From the NCBI GenBank assembly GCA_002310015.1, contig DBYQ01000079.1, positions 19,046 to 57,526 on the forward strand: a stretch of 38,481 bases of DNA, in the 5' to 3' direction. The translations under genes and the position numbers were made by a program. The notes under the pieces are model-generated. The model did no database searches and was not told the DNA's origin. It saw only the letters and a program-made list of their open reading frames with translations. Shown here one piece after another: positions 24,279-31,961 of this stretch (position 1 is its first letter; the number at the start of each line of letters is the position of its first letter). Source of the DNA: Bacteroidales bacterium UBA1182. GTDB lineage: Bacteria > Bacteroidota > Bacteroidia > Bacteroidales > Bacteroidaceae.

Positions 24279-25247
24279 ATGGAGAAGAAAGACTTGAGGA
24301 TAGTATTTATGGGAACCCCGGAATTCGCGGAGTTCACCCTGCGCCGTCTTGTAGAGGACGGTTATAATATAATAGGTGTGGTTACCATGCCTGATAAGCC
24401 CATGGGGCGTCACGGCAGTGTGCTTCAGAGCAGTCCTGTCAAGAAATATGCTGTAGGGCAGGGTATCCCGGTGCTTCAGCCTGAAAAGTTGAAAGACCCT
24501 GCCTTTCTGGAGGCTCTCCGTGCCCTTAAGGCTGACCTCCAGATTGTAGTAGCCTTCCGTATGCTCCCTGAGGTGGTATGGAACATGCCACGTCTGGGAA
24601 CCTTCAATCTCCACGGCTCCCTGCTCCCTCAGTACCGCGGAGCCGCCCCAATCAACTGGGCCATAATCAATGGAGACAAGGAGACCGGTGTAACCACCTT
24701 CTTCCTAAAACATGAGATAGATACCGGTGATATCATCCACCAGGCCCGAATTCCCATCCTGCCTACTGATAATGCCGGCACCATGCATGACAAACTGATG
24801 GAGCTGGGTGCAGACCTAACCGTCAAGACCCTTGATGACATAATAGCCGGCACCGTAAAGCAGGTAAGCCAGCAGTCTTTAGGTGAGTCTGAACTCCGCC
24901 CGGCCCCCAAGATCTTCAAGGAAACCTGCCGCATAGACTGGAACCAACCCACCGCAAAGGTAAACGATTTCATCCGCGGTCTCTCCCCATACCCAGCCGC
25001 CTGGACCATCCTGCATACCGCTTCAGCAGGAGATCAGGATTTCAAGATCTTCTCAGCCCAACCAGTAGAGAATGCCCCGATCCTGCCTCCCGGCACAATA
25101 ACATGCGATAACCGCAAAATCCTCTGCGTATCCACCGCTGACGGAGCATTAAAGCTTTTAGAGGTCCAAATAGCCGGCAAAAAAAGAATGCCCATCTCCG
25201 CCTTCCTCTGCGGTAACACACTCTCAGATAATTGCATTTTTATCTGA
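24279..25247 (+). CDS. fmt: Methionyl-tRNA formyltransferase
   Basis: A 322-residue enzyme formylating initiator Met-tRNA with 10-formyl-THF. The N-terminal formyltransferase fold has FMGTPEFAEFTLRRL and the catalytic region FNLHGSLLPQYRGAAPINWA (Asn, His and the downstream HEIDTGDII Asp). The C-terminal tRNA-binding domain starts near residue 205 (PAPKIFKETCRIDW, then VNDFIRGLSPYPAAWT). I chose the ATG at 24279; a GTG lies 6 bp earlier. The base composition changes inside the gene: the first part has slightly more G than C, while the C-terminal part is strongly C-rich on the coding strand. The stop codon is inside a terminator hairpin. Confidence 0.96.
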   Translation: MEKKDLRIVFMGTPEFAEFTLRRLVEDGYNIIGVVTMPDKPMGRHGSVLQSSPVKKYAVGQGIPVLQPEKLKDPAFLEALRALKADLQIVVAFRMLPEVVWNMPRLGTFNLHGSLLPQYRGAAPINWAIINGDKETGVTTFFLKHEIDTGDIIHQARIPILPTDNAGTMHDKLMELGADLTVKTLDDIIAGTVKQVSQQSLGESELRPAPKIFKETCRIDWNQPTAKVNDFIRGLSPYPAAWTILHTASAGDQDFKIFSAQPVENAPILPPGTITCDNRKILCVSTADGALKLLEVQIAGKKRMPISAFLCGNTLSDNCIFI

Positions 25248-25260
25248 TATTTTTCTTTTT
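25224..25260 (+). terminator. Terminator overlapping the 3' end of fmt
   Basis: TCAGATAA (25224-25231), 8-base loop, TTATCTGA (25240-25247), then a T-rich tail (TATTTTTCTTTTT). The fmt stop TGA is the last three bases of the right arm. Confidence 0.65.
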
Positions 25261-25286
25261 AGTGAGGTTCAATTTGCTAAGTGAGC

Positions 25287-25416
25287 GGAAAATTGAAGTA
25301 TAGGGGTTCAAAGACCGTCGCCACCCTCGGCGCGTCAGAGGGAGGGGCCCGCGCCATAGGCGTGGGAGGGATAGCGCGAAGCGCGTAGTCTTGGAACCCC
25401 TATACTTTAATTTTCC
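25287..25416 (+). ncRNA. Structured palindromic element, copy 1
   Basis: A 130-base element in the 336 bp gap after fmt. The outer helix P1 pairs 25287-25315 with 25388-25416 (29 positions, one G-U and one A-G mismatch). Inside: hairpin P2 (CGCC 25319-25322 with GGCG 25329-25332) whose loop CCCTC (25324-25328) can pair with GAGGG (25338-25342), an H-type pseudoknot; linker AGGGG; P3 (25348-25355 with 25359-25366, loop ATA); linker AGGGATA; P4 (GCGC 25374-25377 with 25381-25384, loop GAA); linker GTA. Copy 2 at 38142-38271 has identical linkers and compensatory helix changes. G-U pairs occur only if the plus strand folds. No T-run follows, so it is not a plain terminator. I know no named family; a REP-like or ssDNA-hairpin mobile repeat is the main alternative. 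Confidence 0.65.
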
Positions 25417-25467
25417 CCTTCAAATACCGGAAAAAATCCCCTCCAAAGTGTTAAAAATGACATTTTG

Positions 25468-25500
25468 TTTGCGTATTAAGAAAAATTCACATTATCTTTG
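25468..25500 (+). promoter_or_regulatory. Promoter of the ECF sigma factor gene
   Basis: TTTG (25468-25471), 21 bp, TATCTTTG (25493-25500). This implies a leader of about 80 bases before the ATG at 25584. Confidence 0.75.
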
Positions 25501-25583
25501 TCCTCGCACTAATCGAATTATTCACTAAAACCGAACTGCCTATAGACTGAACTTTACTCCAATAACCAAGTAAAGAAGAAGTA

Positions 25584-26180
25584 ATGGAGAATTTGAATCA
25601 GCTCACTGACGACCAGTTGGTAGCTCTTTATTCAAACGGTAACAATAAGGCGTTCGATACCCTCTTAACACGTTATCAGGACAAATTGTATTCGTACATC
25701 AACTTTGTTGTACGCAATCGTGATTTGGCCGATGATATCTTCCAGGATACATTCGTAAAGGCAATAGTAACCCTTCAGAAAGGAAACTACACCAGCACCG
25801 GTAAGTTCGGAGCCTGGCTCACACGTATAGCACATAACCTCATAATAGATTTCTTCCGTCAGGACAAGAATGAGAACACCGTCAGCAATGACGCTCAGGA
25901 TTATGACCTGCTCAACAACGCTAACCTGGCTGAGATGAATATAGAGGACACTATGATCAATGAGCAGACCCTGCGTGACGTCCGCCGTCTTGTAGATATC
26001 CTGCCCGATAATCAGCGTGAGGTAGTCTTCATGCGTTACTATCAGGATCTCAGCTTCAAGGAGATAGCCGATATCACAGGCGTTTCAATCAACACGGCAT
26101 TGGGCCGTATGCGCTATGCTCTCATCAACATCCGCAAGATGTCGGTAGAGAAAGGCATCGCCCTGACCATTGCAGATTGA
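25584..26180 (+). CDS. ECF-type RNA polymerase sigma factor
   Basis: A 198-residue sigma-70 family factor. Region 2 (LADDIFQDTFVKAIVTLQKG, then FGAWLTRIAHNLIIDFFRQ) and region 4 (LPDNQREVVFMRYYQDLSFK, then EIADITGVSINTALGRMRYA) are clear, with an acidic, Asn-rich linker of about 45 residues between them. Unlike the sigma gene at 9949-10428, it is not followed by a membrane anti-sigma gene; the next gene encodes a 58-60 residue soluble protein with its own promoter and terminator. How this factor is controlled is therefore not visible. It is flanked upstream by the structured element at 25287-25416. Confidence 0.94.
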   Translation: MENLNQLTDDQLVALYSNGNNKAFDTLLTRYQDKLYSYINFVVRNRDLADDIFQDTFVKAIVTLQKGNYTSTGKFGAWLTRIAHNLIIDFFRQDKNENTVSNDAQDYDLLNNANLAEMNIEDTMINEQTLRDVRRLVDILPDNQREVVFMRYYQDLSFKEIADITGVSINTALGRMRYALINIRKMSVEKGIALTIAD

Positions 26181-26222
26181 CCTATAGTCAGTTTTAAATA
26201 TTTTTTACTCTGTTCCATATAC

Positions 26223-26230
26223 TATTTTTG
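26223..26230 (+). promoter_or_regulatory. -7 box of the small gene after the sigma factor
   Basis: TATTTTTG fits TAnnTTTG, 36 bp before the ATG at 26267. The -33 region is T-rich but has no exact TTTG at ideal spacing. Confidence 0.5.
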
Positions 26231-26266
26231 TAAGGTTCGCGTTTTAATTGTGAACTTAACAAAAGG

Positions 26267-26449
26267 ATGCCTATGGATCAGACTTCTACTTCTTCTTCTA
26301 TTACTGAAAATCTAATCCGGACTGCTCTTAAAAGCGTCTCATACGGCCGCCCAGCCGAGAAAACGCTGGAGTTCCTCCGCAATTTCGCAGCCGGAATACG
26401 TATCGTGGGCGAGCTTCCCGGTGAAGCCTCCGCATACTCATTGAACTAA
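26267..26449 (+). CDS. Small conserved-looking protein (58-60 aa)
   Basis: A 60-codon gene (or 58 from the second ATG at 26273) whose product opens with a Ser/Thr-rich stretch (MPMDQTSTSSSITENL), continues as a probable helix (IRTALKSVSYGRPAEKTLEF) and ends LPGEASAYSLN. It has no signal peptide, membrane segment or known motif. It is believable as a gene because it has a -7 box upstream, a strong terminator starting at its stop codon, and codon use like its neighbours. It lies directly downstream of an ECF sigma factor. Function unknown; a regulator or partner of the sigma factor is only a guess. Confidence 0.72.
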   Translation: MPMDQTSTSSSITENLIRTALKSVSYGRPAEKTLEFLRNFAAGIRIVGELPGEASAYSLN

Positions 26450-26481
26450 GAAAGCGGATAACCTCCCGCTTTCTTTTTTTT
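26448..26481 (+). terminator. Rho-independent terminator of the small gene
   Basis: AAGAAAGCGG (26448-26457) pairs perfectly with CCGCTTTCTT (26466-26475), followed by a run of T up to 26481. It begins within the stop codon of the small gene. Confidence 0.92.
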
Positions 26482-26497
26482 AATCAGATATTCTCAC

Positions 26498-26505
26498 TAC
26501 TTTTG
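26498..26505 (+). promoter_or_regulatory. -7 box of rpe
   Basis: TACTTTTG fits TAnnTTTG; the T-run of the preceding terminator occupies the -33 region. It is the likely start of the rpe-comEC transcript. Confidence 0.5.
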
Positions 26506-26555
26506 CGGTAGGATTCAGCAGGAATCCAATGAATAACACAGATTTTTTGAATAAA

Positions 26556-27206
26556 ATGAGCACCATTGTAGCACCCTCATTGCTGTCTGCCGATTTCGGT
26601 GATTTGCGAAAAGATTTGGAGATGATCAACCGCAGCCAGGCCGATTGGCTGCATCTTGATATAATGGACGGTGTGTTCGTACCTAACATATCGTTCGGTT
26701 TCCCGGTATTGAAATATGTAGCTAAGTATTGCACCAAGCCTTTGGACCTGCATCTCATGATTGTGGAGCCTGAGAAGTTCATGGACCGTTTCCAGGAACT
26801 TGGTGTAACCACATATAACGTCCATTATGAGGCATGCCGCCATCTCAACCGTACAATATATGAGATTAAGAACCGCGGTATGAAAGCAGCCGTAACGCTT
26901 AATCCTTCTACACCGGTTTCCATGCTTACCGATGTCATAAGGGATGTAGATATGGTGCTGCTCATGACTGTGAACCCCGGTTTCGGTGGCCAGAAGTTCA
27001 TAGAGCACTCAATAGAGAAGGTCAAGGAACTGCGTAAGCTCATCACAGAAACCGGTTCAAGTGCTCTCATTGAGGTTGACGGAGGTGTAACTTTTGAGAC
27101 TGCTCCCCGTCTTGTAAAAGCAGGTGTTGACGTCCTGGTATCGGGCAACACCATATTCTCGGCACCAGATCCTGAGACCGCAATACTTGAACTCAAGAAA
27201 CTTTAA
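26556..27206 (+). CDS. rpe: Ribulose-phosphate 3-epimerase
   Basis: A 216-residue TIM-barrel enzyme of the pentose phosphate pathway interconverting ribulose 5-phosphate and xylulose 5-phosphate. Motifs: IVAPSLLSADFGDL, WLHLDIMDGVFVPNISFG (metal His and catalytic Asp), LDLHLMI, TVNPGFGGQKFI and IEVDGGV (second catalytic Asp). I chose the ATG at 26556 (MSTIVAPSLL) because homologs begin there; an in-frame ATG at 26529 would add nine residues. comEC follows after 6 bp. Confidence 0.96.
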   Translation: MSTIVAPSLLSADFGDLRKDLEMINRSQADWLHLDIMDGVFVPNISFGFPVLKYVAKYCTKPLDLHLMIVEPEKFMDRFQELGVTTYNVHYEACRHLNRTIYEIKNRGMKAAVTLNPSTPVSMLTDVIRDVDMVLLMTVNPGFGGQKFIEHSIEKVKELRKLITETGSSALIEVDGGVTFETAPRLVKAGVDVLVSGNTIFSAPDPETAILELKKL

Positions 27207-27212
27207 GGACAA

Positions 27213-28844
27213 GTGAGGTTACAGGACTGTCCCTCTTTAAGGCTGGTCTTTCCCCTTATAGCAGGGATAATAATATCGGATACCATTTTAAACACCCGGG
27301 CAGAGGTGCCGGTCTGGTGTTTCTTTGCCATTATCGCAGCGCTTATAGCATTAATATTGATATTCAGTGACAGACATCCCCGTTTCTCAGGGTTTTGTCT
27401 GTTACTTTCATTTGTTGTGGTGGGAGCATTGTCCTATGCCATCCAGATGGATAGGGTAAAGGTGGAGTGGCCCAGGCGCTGGGTCGTATATCATGGCACG
27501 GTAAACTCCTATCCGCTTGAGCGTGAACGTACCTATAGGCTTGAGGTGAGCCTTACAGACAGTCTTTATAGAGACCGCAATATCTATCTCTATCTGCCCA
27601 AGGACAGCGCTGCACAGTCTCTGCTGCCGGGGCAGACGATAGTCTTTGACGGCAAGATAAACAAGCCTTCCAGTGAAGGTGCAGGTTTTGACTATGCCTC
27701 ATATCTGTTGAGTCATGGCATATCAGGCACACTCCGCGTTCAGGCTAAGAATTGGTGGGCAGGCCCTACGGATGGTCCGTTGAGTCTTAAGAACCGATGC
27801 ATCCGCTTTCGTCGCAGCATAATCGGCAAATACAGGGAGTGGGGGCTGCAGGGTAATGCTCTGGCGGTGGTATCTGCCGTCTCGCTGGGTGAGAAAAAAC
27901 AGCTTAGTGAAGGCCTCCGTGAGGTCTATTCCACATCAGGAGTGAGCCATGTCCTGGCTGTGTCCGGCCTTCATGTGGGTATCATGTGCTGCTTCCTCTA
28001 TTTTCTCTTGCCCTCCTTCCTCTTCCGTATACGTCCGGGCGGTATCGCGGCCCGCCTGTGCCGTTTGGTTTCAAGAAGAGAATCCGTGCTTGTACTGGGT
28101 TCGGACGTCTTCTGGCTCAGAGAGCTGATAGTCATGCTTATAATGTGGTCATACGCCTTTGCCATAGGCATGCCGGTCTCCATAACCCGCTCACTGATAA
28201 TGTTCTCCATAGTAGCTGTCTGCCGTGCCGTTGAACATGAAGGCTCTGCCCTTAACTCTCTTGGTCTGGCAGCGTTGTTCATGCTGGTGGCCAATCCTTC
28301 TGCCATCTTTGATATGAGTTTCCAGCTCTCATTCAGCGCGGTGCTGTTCATCGTAATACTAACCCCGCCGTTACTGGAACTGTTACATCCTAAAAACATT
28401 CTGATCAAATACATCTGGCGTGTATCGGCCCTATCCATATCGGCCCAGATAGGGACAGCTCCCATAATCATGTTCCATTTCTCCAGTTTTTCAACCTATG
28501 TGCTGCTGGCCAATCTCTTTGTGGTTCCATTGATGTTTGTCATTGTGGCGCTCTCCATGTCCCTTTGGCTTACCGGTTGGATTGCCCCCTTGAGGGATAT
28601 CACTGTAAACCTGCTCACTTGGATGATAGATACACTGACTGTCCTGCTCACCCGTGTCACGTTATTGCCTTATTCGCATCTGGAACTGTCCATCAGCAGA
28701 GGATGGCAAGTCATAGCCTTTTATGCGGTCATTATCTGTGTCTATCTGTGGTATAAGGAGGCTCGTACGCATCGTCTGGTGCAGGCTCTTGCCTGTGTCG
28801 CCATTGCATCTGTTTGGGGCTTATTCCAAAACTTTGTTGTTTGA
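27213..28844 (+). CDS. comEC: ComEC/Rec2-type DNA uptake protein
   Basis: A 543-residue polytopic membrane protein with a GTG start 6 bp after rpe. The N-terminal part has two or three hydrophobic segments and a soluble OB-like domain (about 75-190, with GQTIVFDGKINKPS and GAGFDYASYLLSHGISGTLR). The competence domain follows, with the family hallmark YSTSGVSHVLAVSGLHVGI and many membrane helices to the end. The C-terminal metallo-beta-lactamase domain of Gram-positive ComEC is absent; the protein stops after the last helix. It should form the inner-membrane channel for incoming single-stranded DNA. The promoter of the next gene lies inside its last codons. Confidence 0.92.
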   Translation: MRLQDCPSLRLVFPLIAGIIISDTILNTRAEVPVWCFFAIIAALIALILIFSDRHPRFSGFCLLLSFVVVGALSYAIQMDRVKVEWPRRWVVYHGTVNSYPLERERTYRLEVSLTDSLYRDRNIYLYLPKDSAAQSLLPGQTIVFDGKINKPSSEGAGFDYASYLLSHGISGTLRVQAKNWWAGPTDGPLSLKNRCIRFRRSIIGKYREWGLQGNALAVVSAVSLGEKKQLSEGLREVYSTSGVSHVLAVSGLHVGIMCCFLYFLLPSFLFRIRPGGIAARLCRLVSRRESVLVLGSDVFWLRELIVMLIMWSYAFAIGMPVSITRSLIMFSIVAVCRAVEHEGSALNSLGLAALFMLVANPSAIFDMSFQLSFSAVLFIVILTPPLLELLHPKNILIKYIWRVSALSISAQIGTAPIIMFHFSSFSTYVLLANLFVVPLMFVIVALSMSLWLTGWIAPLRDITVNLLTWMIDTLTVLLTRVTLLPYSHLELSISRGWQVIAFYAVIICVYLWYKEARTHRLVQALACVAIASVWGLFQNFVV

Positions 28845-28863
28845 GCAAGAATGAGTAACTTTG
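28833..28863 (+). promoter_or_regulatory. Promoter of the DHH phosphoesterase gene
   Basis: TTTG (28833-28836), 19 bp, TAACTTTG (28856-28863). The ATG at 28871 lies only 7 bases after the box, so the transcript would be nearly leaderless. Confidence 0.65.
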
Positions 28864-28870
28864 CAGGGTT

Positions 28871-29929
28871 ATGATAGAAAATGCGTTTTCAGGTAGTGAT
28901 GTATCTGAGTTCCGGTTCTGGATGGGCTGGGCTGACCGTTATGTCATTTTGACCCACATGGGGCCCGATGGTGATGCCATCGGTTCGTCTCTGGCTTTAT
29001 GTCACTATCTCAGGAGTAAAGGTAAGCAGGCCGTAGTACTTGTCCCTGATTCGGCTCCTGATTTCCTCAAGTGGCTGCCTGGTGCTGATGAAATAAAGGT
29101 TTATAACGATAACCCCGTTGCCGCCGATGAGATGGTGTATAAGGCCGATGTCCTGTGCTGTCTTGACTTCAACGTGGTGAGCCGTATTGATAAGGTTGCC
29201 GGCAGTTTCCTCTATTCTAAGGCCAAGAAGTTCCTGTTGGATCACCACCCTTATCCTGGTGCCAATTTTGATGTGATACTGTCTCGCCCCGAGGCCTCTT
29301 CAACATCTGAACTGGTCTTCCATTTGATATGTGCGTTGGGTGATTTCCGTTCCATGGATTTGAATATGGCAGAGTGCATCTATACCGGGATCATGACTGA
29401 TACCGGTGCGCTGTCATACAACAGCAATTACAGCTCTTTGTTCAATGTCGTATCACATCTGCTTGAAAAAGGAGTTGATAAGGATGAGATTTACCGCCGT
29501 GTCTATAACAACTACTCTGAGGACCGTCTGCGCCTTCAGGGATTCGTGCTGTGTGACAAGATGCAGGTTTTCCGTGATAAATCTACCGCACTGATTACAT
29601 TGTCCGATGAGGAACTCCGCCGTTTCAACTATAAGAAAGGAGATACTGAAGGCTTTGTCAATATGCCGCTACAGATAAACGGCGTACTCATGAGCGCTTT
29701 CTTCCGTGAGGATAAGGAGCAGGGTGTCATTAAACTCTCGTTCCGTTCTGTAGGCGATGTGCCATGTAATCGTTTTGCGACAGACTTTTTTCATGGCGGC
29801 GGTCACATGAACGCTGCCGGCGGCGAATTTCGTGGTACACTTGATGAGGCTGTAGAGTGTTTGCTTAAGGGACTTGATGAATGGTCCCGTTCCACAGAAG
29901 AATGTATTAGACAACTTTTTGTAAAGTGA
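28871..29929 (+). CDS. nrnA: DHH-family phosphoesterase (NrnA-like)
   Basis: A 352-residue cytoplasmic DHH/DHHA1 phosphoesterase. Metal-binding motifs: THMGPDGDAIGSSLAL (motif I), LDFN (motif II), LDHHPYPGANFD (the DHH motif) and TDTGALSYN. The DHHA1 domain ends with FFHGGGHMNAAGGE, the family GGGH motif. Relatives degrade very short oligoribonucleotides and dephosphorylate 3'-phosphoadenosine 5'-phosphate; which activity dominates here cannot be told. The DUF4827 gene starts 1 bp later. Confidence 0.92.
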   Translation: MIENAFSGSDVSEFRFWMGWADRYVILTHMGPDGDAIGSSLALCHYLRSKGKQAVVLVPDSAPDFLKWLPGADEIKVYNDNPVAADEMVYKADVLCCLDFNVVSRIDKVAGSFLYSKAKKFLLDHHPYPGANFDVILSRPEASSTSELVFHLICALGDFRSMDLNMAECIYTGIMTDTGALSYNSNYSSLFNVVSHLLEKGVDKDEIYRRVYNNYSEDRLRLQGFVLCDKMQVFRDKSTALITLSDEELRRFNYKKGDTEGFVNMPLQINGVLMSAFFREDKEQGVIKLSFRSVGDVPCNRFATDFFHGGGHMNAAGGEFRGTLDEAVECLLKGLDEWSRSTEECIRQLFVK

Positions 29930-29930
29930 T

Positions 29931-30584
29931 ATGAAAAAAATCTTGTATTTGGCTGTCTTATTTGTAGTTGCATCCGTATCCTTTATCTCTTGCGATGATG
30001 AGGAGACCTATGCTGAGCAGAAAGAACGTGAGGCCAGACATATCAGTAATTGGATAAGCCAACATAATATTGAGATTATATCCGTATCGGATTTCCTCAA
30101 GGATACCATAACGAATAATCCTGAAACAGGTCCTGATAAAACCCGTAATCAATACGTCCTGTTTCCGGATAACGGCGTATATATGCAGATAGTCAAGAGA
30201 GGCGGAGGGAGCGCTATTGAACCCGGTGAAACAAAGAATATGAATGCTAGATTTGTTGAAAGATATGTCAGTTCGGGTGATACTATTATTTTAAATCTTT
30301 TTGAATCTGAGCCGGATATATTCTACGTAAAGCGTACTGGTGATAATTATAGCGCATCTTTCATTAACGGGACAGGCGGAACCTCTGCTGTAATGGCAAA
30401 ATTATATGGCTACTCAGTGCCAAATGCCTGGTTGATGCCTTTCCCTTATATCAAACCGGGTATGTTGGATGGAGCAGCAAAAGTCCGTCTTATCGTCCCT
30501 CATAATCAGGGAACTCAGACAGCTGCAGCAAATGTTTACCCTACATTTTATGAAATAACTATTAGTTCACAGAAATGGCAATGA
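29931..30584 (+). CDS. DUF4827 family lipoprotein
   Basis: A 217-residue lipoprotein (signal ending SFISC, Cys21). The residues right after the Cys are acidic (DDEE), similar to the signal that directs Bacteroidota lipoproteins to the cell surface. The body, with ISNWISQHNIEIISVSDFL near the start and repeated short beta segments, matches my memory of DUF4827, whose fold has been compared with FKBP-type domains. No function is established. It lies 1 bp after the DHH gene and overlaps glmM by 10 bases, so the three are probably cotranscribed. Confidence 0.85.
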   Translation: MKKILYLAVLFVVASVSFISCDDEETYAEQKEREARHISNWISQHNIEIISVSDFLKDTITNNPETGPDKTRNQYVLFPDNGVYMQIVKRGGGSAIEPGETKNMNARFVERYVSSGDTIILNLFESEPDIFYVKRTGDNYSASFINGTGGTSAVMAKLYGYSVPNAWLMPFPYIKPGMLDGAAKVRLIVPHNQGTQTAAANVYPTFYEITISSQKWQ

Positions 30585-31957
30585 TTAAATCAATCTCCGG
30601 TTTACGCGGAGAGATAGGTGGTCCCGCAGGAAACGGTCTGACCCCTTTGGATATAGTGAAGTTTACATCGGCTTACGCCACTTGGGTGCGCGAGGGTAAT
30701 CCTCAGGCCCGTCATATCGTTGTAGGCCGTGATGCCCGTCTTTCAGGTGAGATGGTACGCCAGGTGGTATGCGGTACCCTTATGGGTATGGGCTTTGACG
30801 TGACAGACATCGGTCTTGCCACAACTCCCACCACAGAACTTGCCGTAACATGGCTCAAGGCCGATGGAGGTCTTATCCTTACCGCCAGCCATAACCCCCG
30901 TCACTGGAATGCACTTAAGCTTCTCAACAGCAACGGTGAGTTCCTGACAGCTGCTGATGGCAACCGCGTCCTTGAGATTGCTGATAAAGAGGATTTCATT
31001 TATGCCGATGTTGACCAGCTGGGTCATTACAAGACTGATGACACCATGAACCGTCGTCATATAGAGTCTGTTCTTGCCCTTGACCTGGTTGATGTTGAGG
31101 CTATAAAAAAGGCCGGCTTCAAGGTGGCTATAGACTGCGTAAACTCAGTCGGTGGCGTTATCCTTCCTGAACTGCTTGATGCACTGGGTGTTAAGAGTGT
31201 TGATAAACTCTATTGTGAGCCTACCGGTGATTTCCAGCATAACCCGGAACCTTTGGAGAAGAACCTTGGCGATATAATGAACCTCATGAAGAAGGGTGGC
31301 CGTGATGTCGCTTTCGTTGTTGACCCTGATGTTGACCGCCTTGCATTCATTGATGAGAACGGCCAGATGTACGGTGAGGAATATACCCTTGTAACCGTAG
31401 CCGATTACGTTTTGCGTCACACCCCCGGCAATACCGTATCCAACCTCAGTTCCACCCGCGCTCTGCGTGACGTAACCCGTCAGTACGGCGGTCAGTACAA
31501 CGCCGCTGCAGTAGGTGAGGTCAATGTCACCACTAAGATGAAGGAGACTGGAGCCGTTATCGGCGGTGAGGGCAATGGCGGAGTCATCTATCCCGCTTCT
31601 CACTATGGCCGTGATGCACTCGTAGGCATTGCCCTGTTCCTGAGCCACCTGGCACACATGAACATGAAGGTTAGTGAACTCCGTAAGATCTATCCTCCGT
31701 ATTTCATCGCCAAGAACCGCATAGACCTCAAACCCGGTACAGATGTAGATGCAATCCTGAACAAGGTCAAGGGTATCTACTCAAAGGAGGAGATTAATGA
31801 CATCGACGGTGTAAAGATAGATTTCCCCGATAAGTGGGTACATCTGCGTAAGAGTAACACTGAGCCCATCATCCGTGTCTATTCAGAGGCTTCCACAATG
31901 GAGGCTGCCAATGCAATAGGCCAGGATGTTATGAATGTCATCAACTCAATGATCTGA
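30575..31957 (+). CDS. glmM: Phosphoglucosamine mutase (or closely related phosphohexomutase)
   Basis: A 460-residue alpha-D-phosphohexomutase. The active-site loop is TASHNPRHWN with the phosphoserine, the metal loop is DPDVDRLAFID, the sugar-binding loop is GGEGNGGVIYP and the phosphate-binding loop is RKSNTEPIIRVYSE. GlmM makes glucosamine 1-phosphate for UDP-GlcNAc and hence peptidoglycan and LPS. A phosphomannomutase role is possible, because Bacteroidota carry several paralogs. It overlaps the end of the DUF4827 gene and is followed 4 bp later by hemW. Confidence 0.88.
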   Translation: MAMIKSISGLRGEIGGPAGNGLTPLDIVKFTSAYATWVREGNPQARHIVVGRDARLSGEMVRQVVCGTLMGMGFDVTDIGLATTPTTELAVTWLKADGGLILTASHNPRHWNALKLLNSNGEFLTAADGNRVLEIADKEDFIYADVDQLGHYKTDDTMNRRHIESVLALDLVDVEAIKKAGFKVAIDCVNSVGGVILPELLDALGVKSVDKLYCEPTGDFQHNPEPLEKNLGDIMNLMKKGGRDVAFVVDPDVDRLAFIDENGQMYGEEYTLVTVADYVLRHTPGNTVSNLSSTRALRDVTRQYGGQYNAAAVGEVNVTTKMKETGAVIGGEGNGGVIYPASHYGRDALVGIALFLSHLAHMNMKVSELRKIYPPYFIAKNRIDLKPGTDVDAILNKVKGIYSKEEINDIDGVKIDFPDKWVHLRKSNTEPIIRVYSEASTMEAANAIGQDVMNVINSMI

Positions 31958-31961
31958 CCGT

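Noticed and set aside
25335..25350. CRISPR-like repeats (GGGAGGG recurrences)
   Set aside because: Only two occurrences per element, 20-25 bases apart and part of a fold; no regular repeat-spacer array anywhere in the window.
25287..25416. Copy 1 element as an ordinary rho-independent terminator
   Set aside because: No T-run follows the arm, a separate terminator already lies at the fmt end, and the branched core is not terminator-like.
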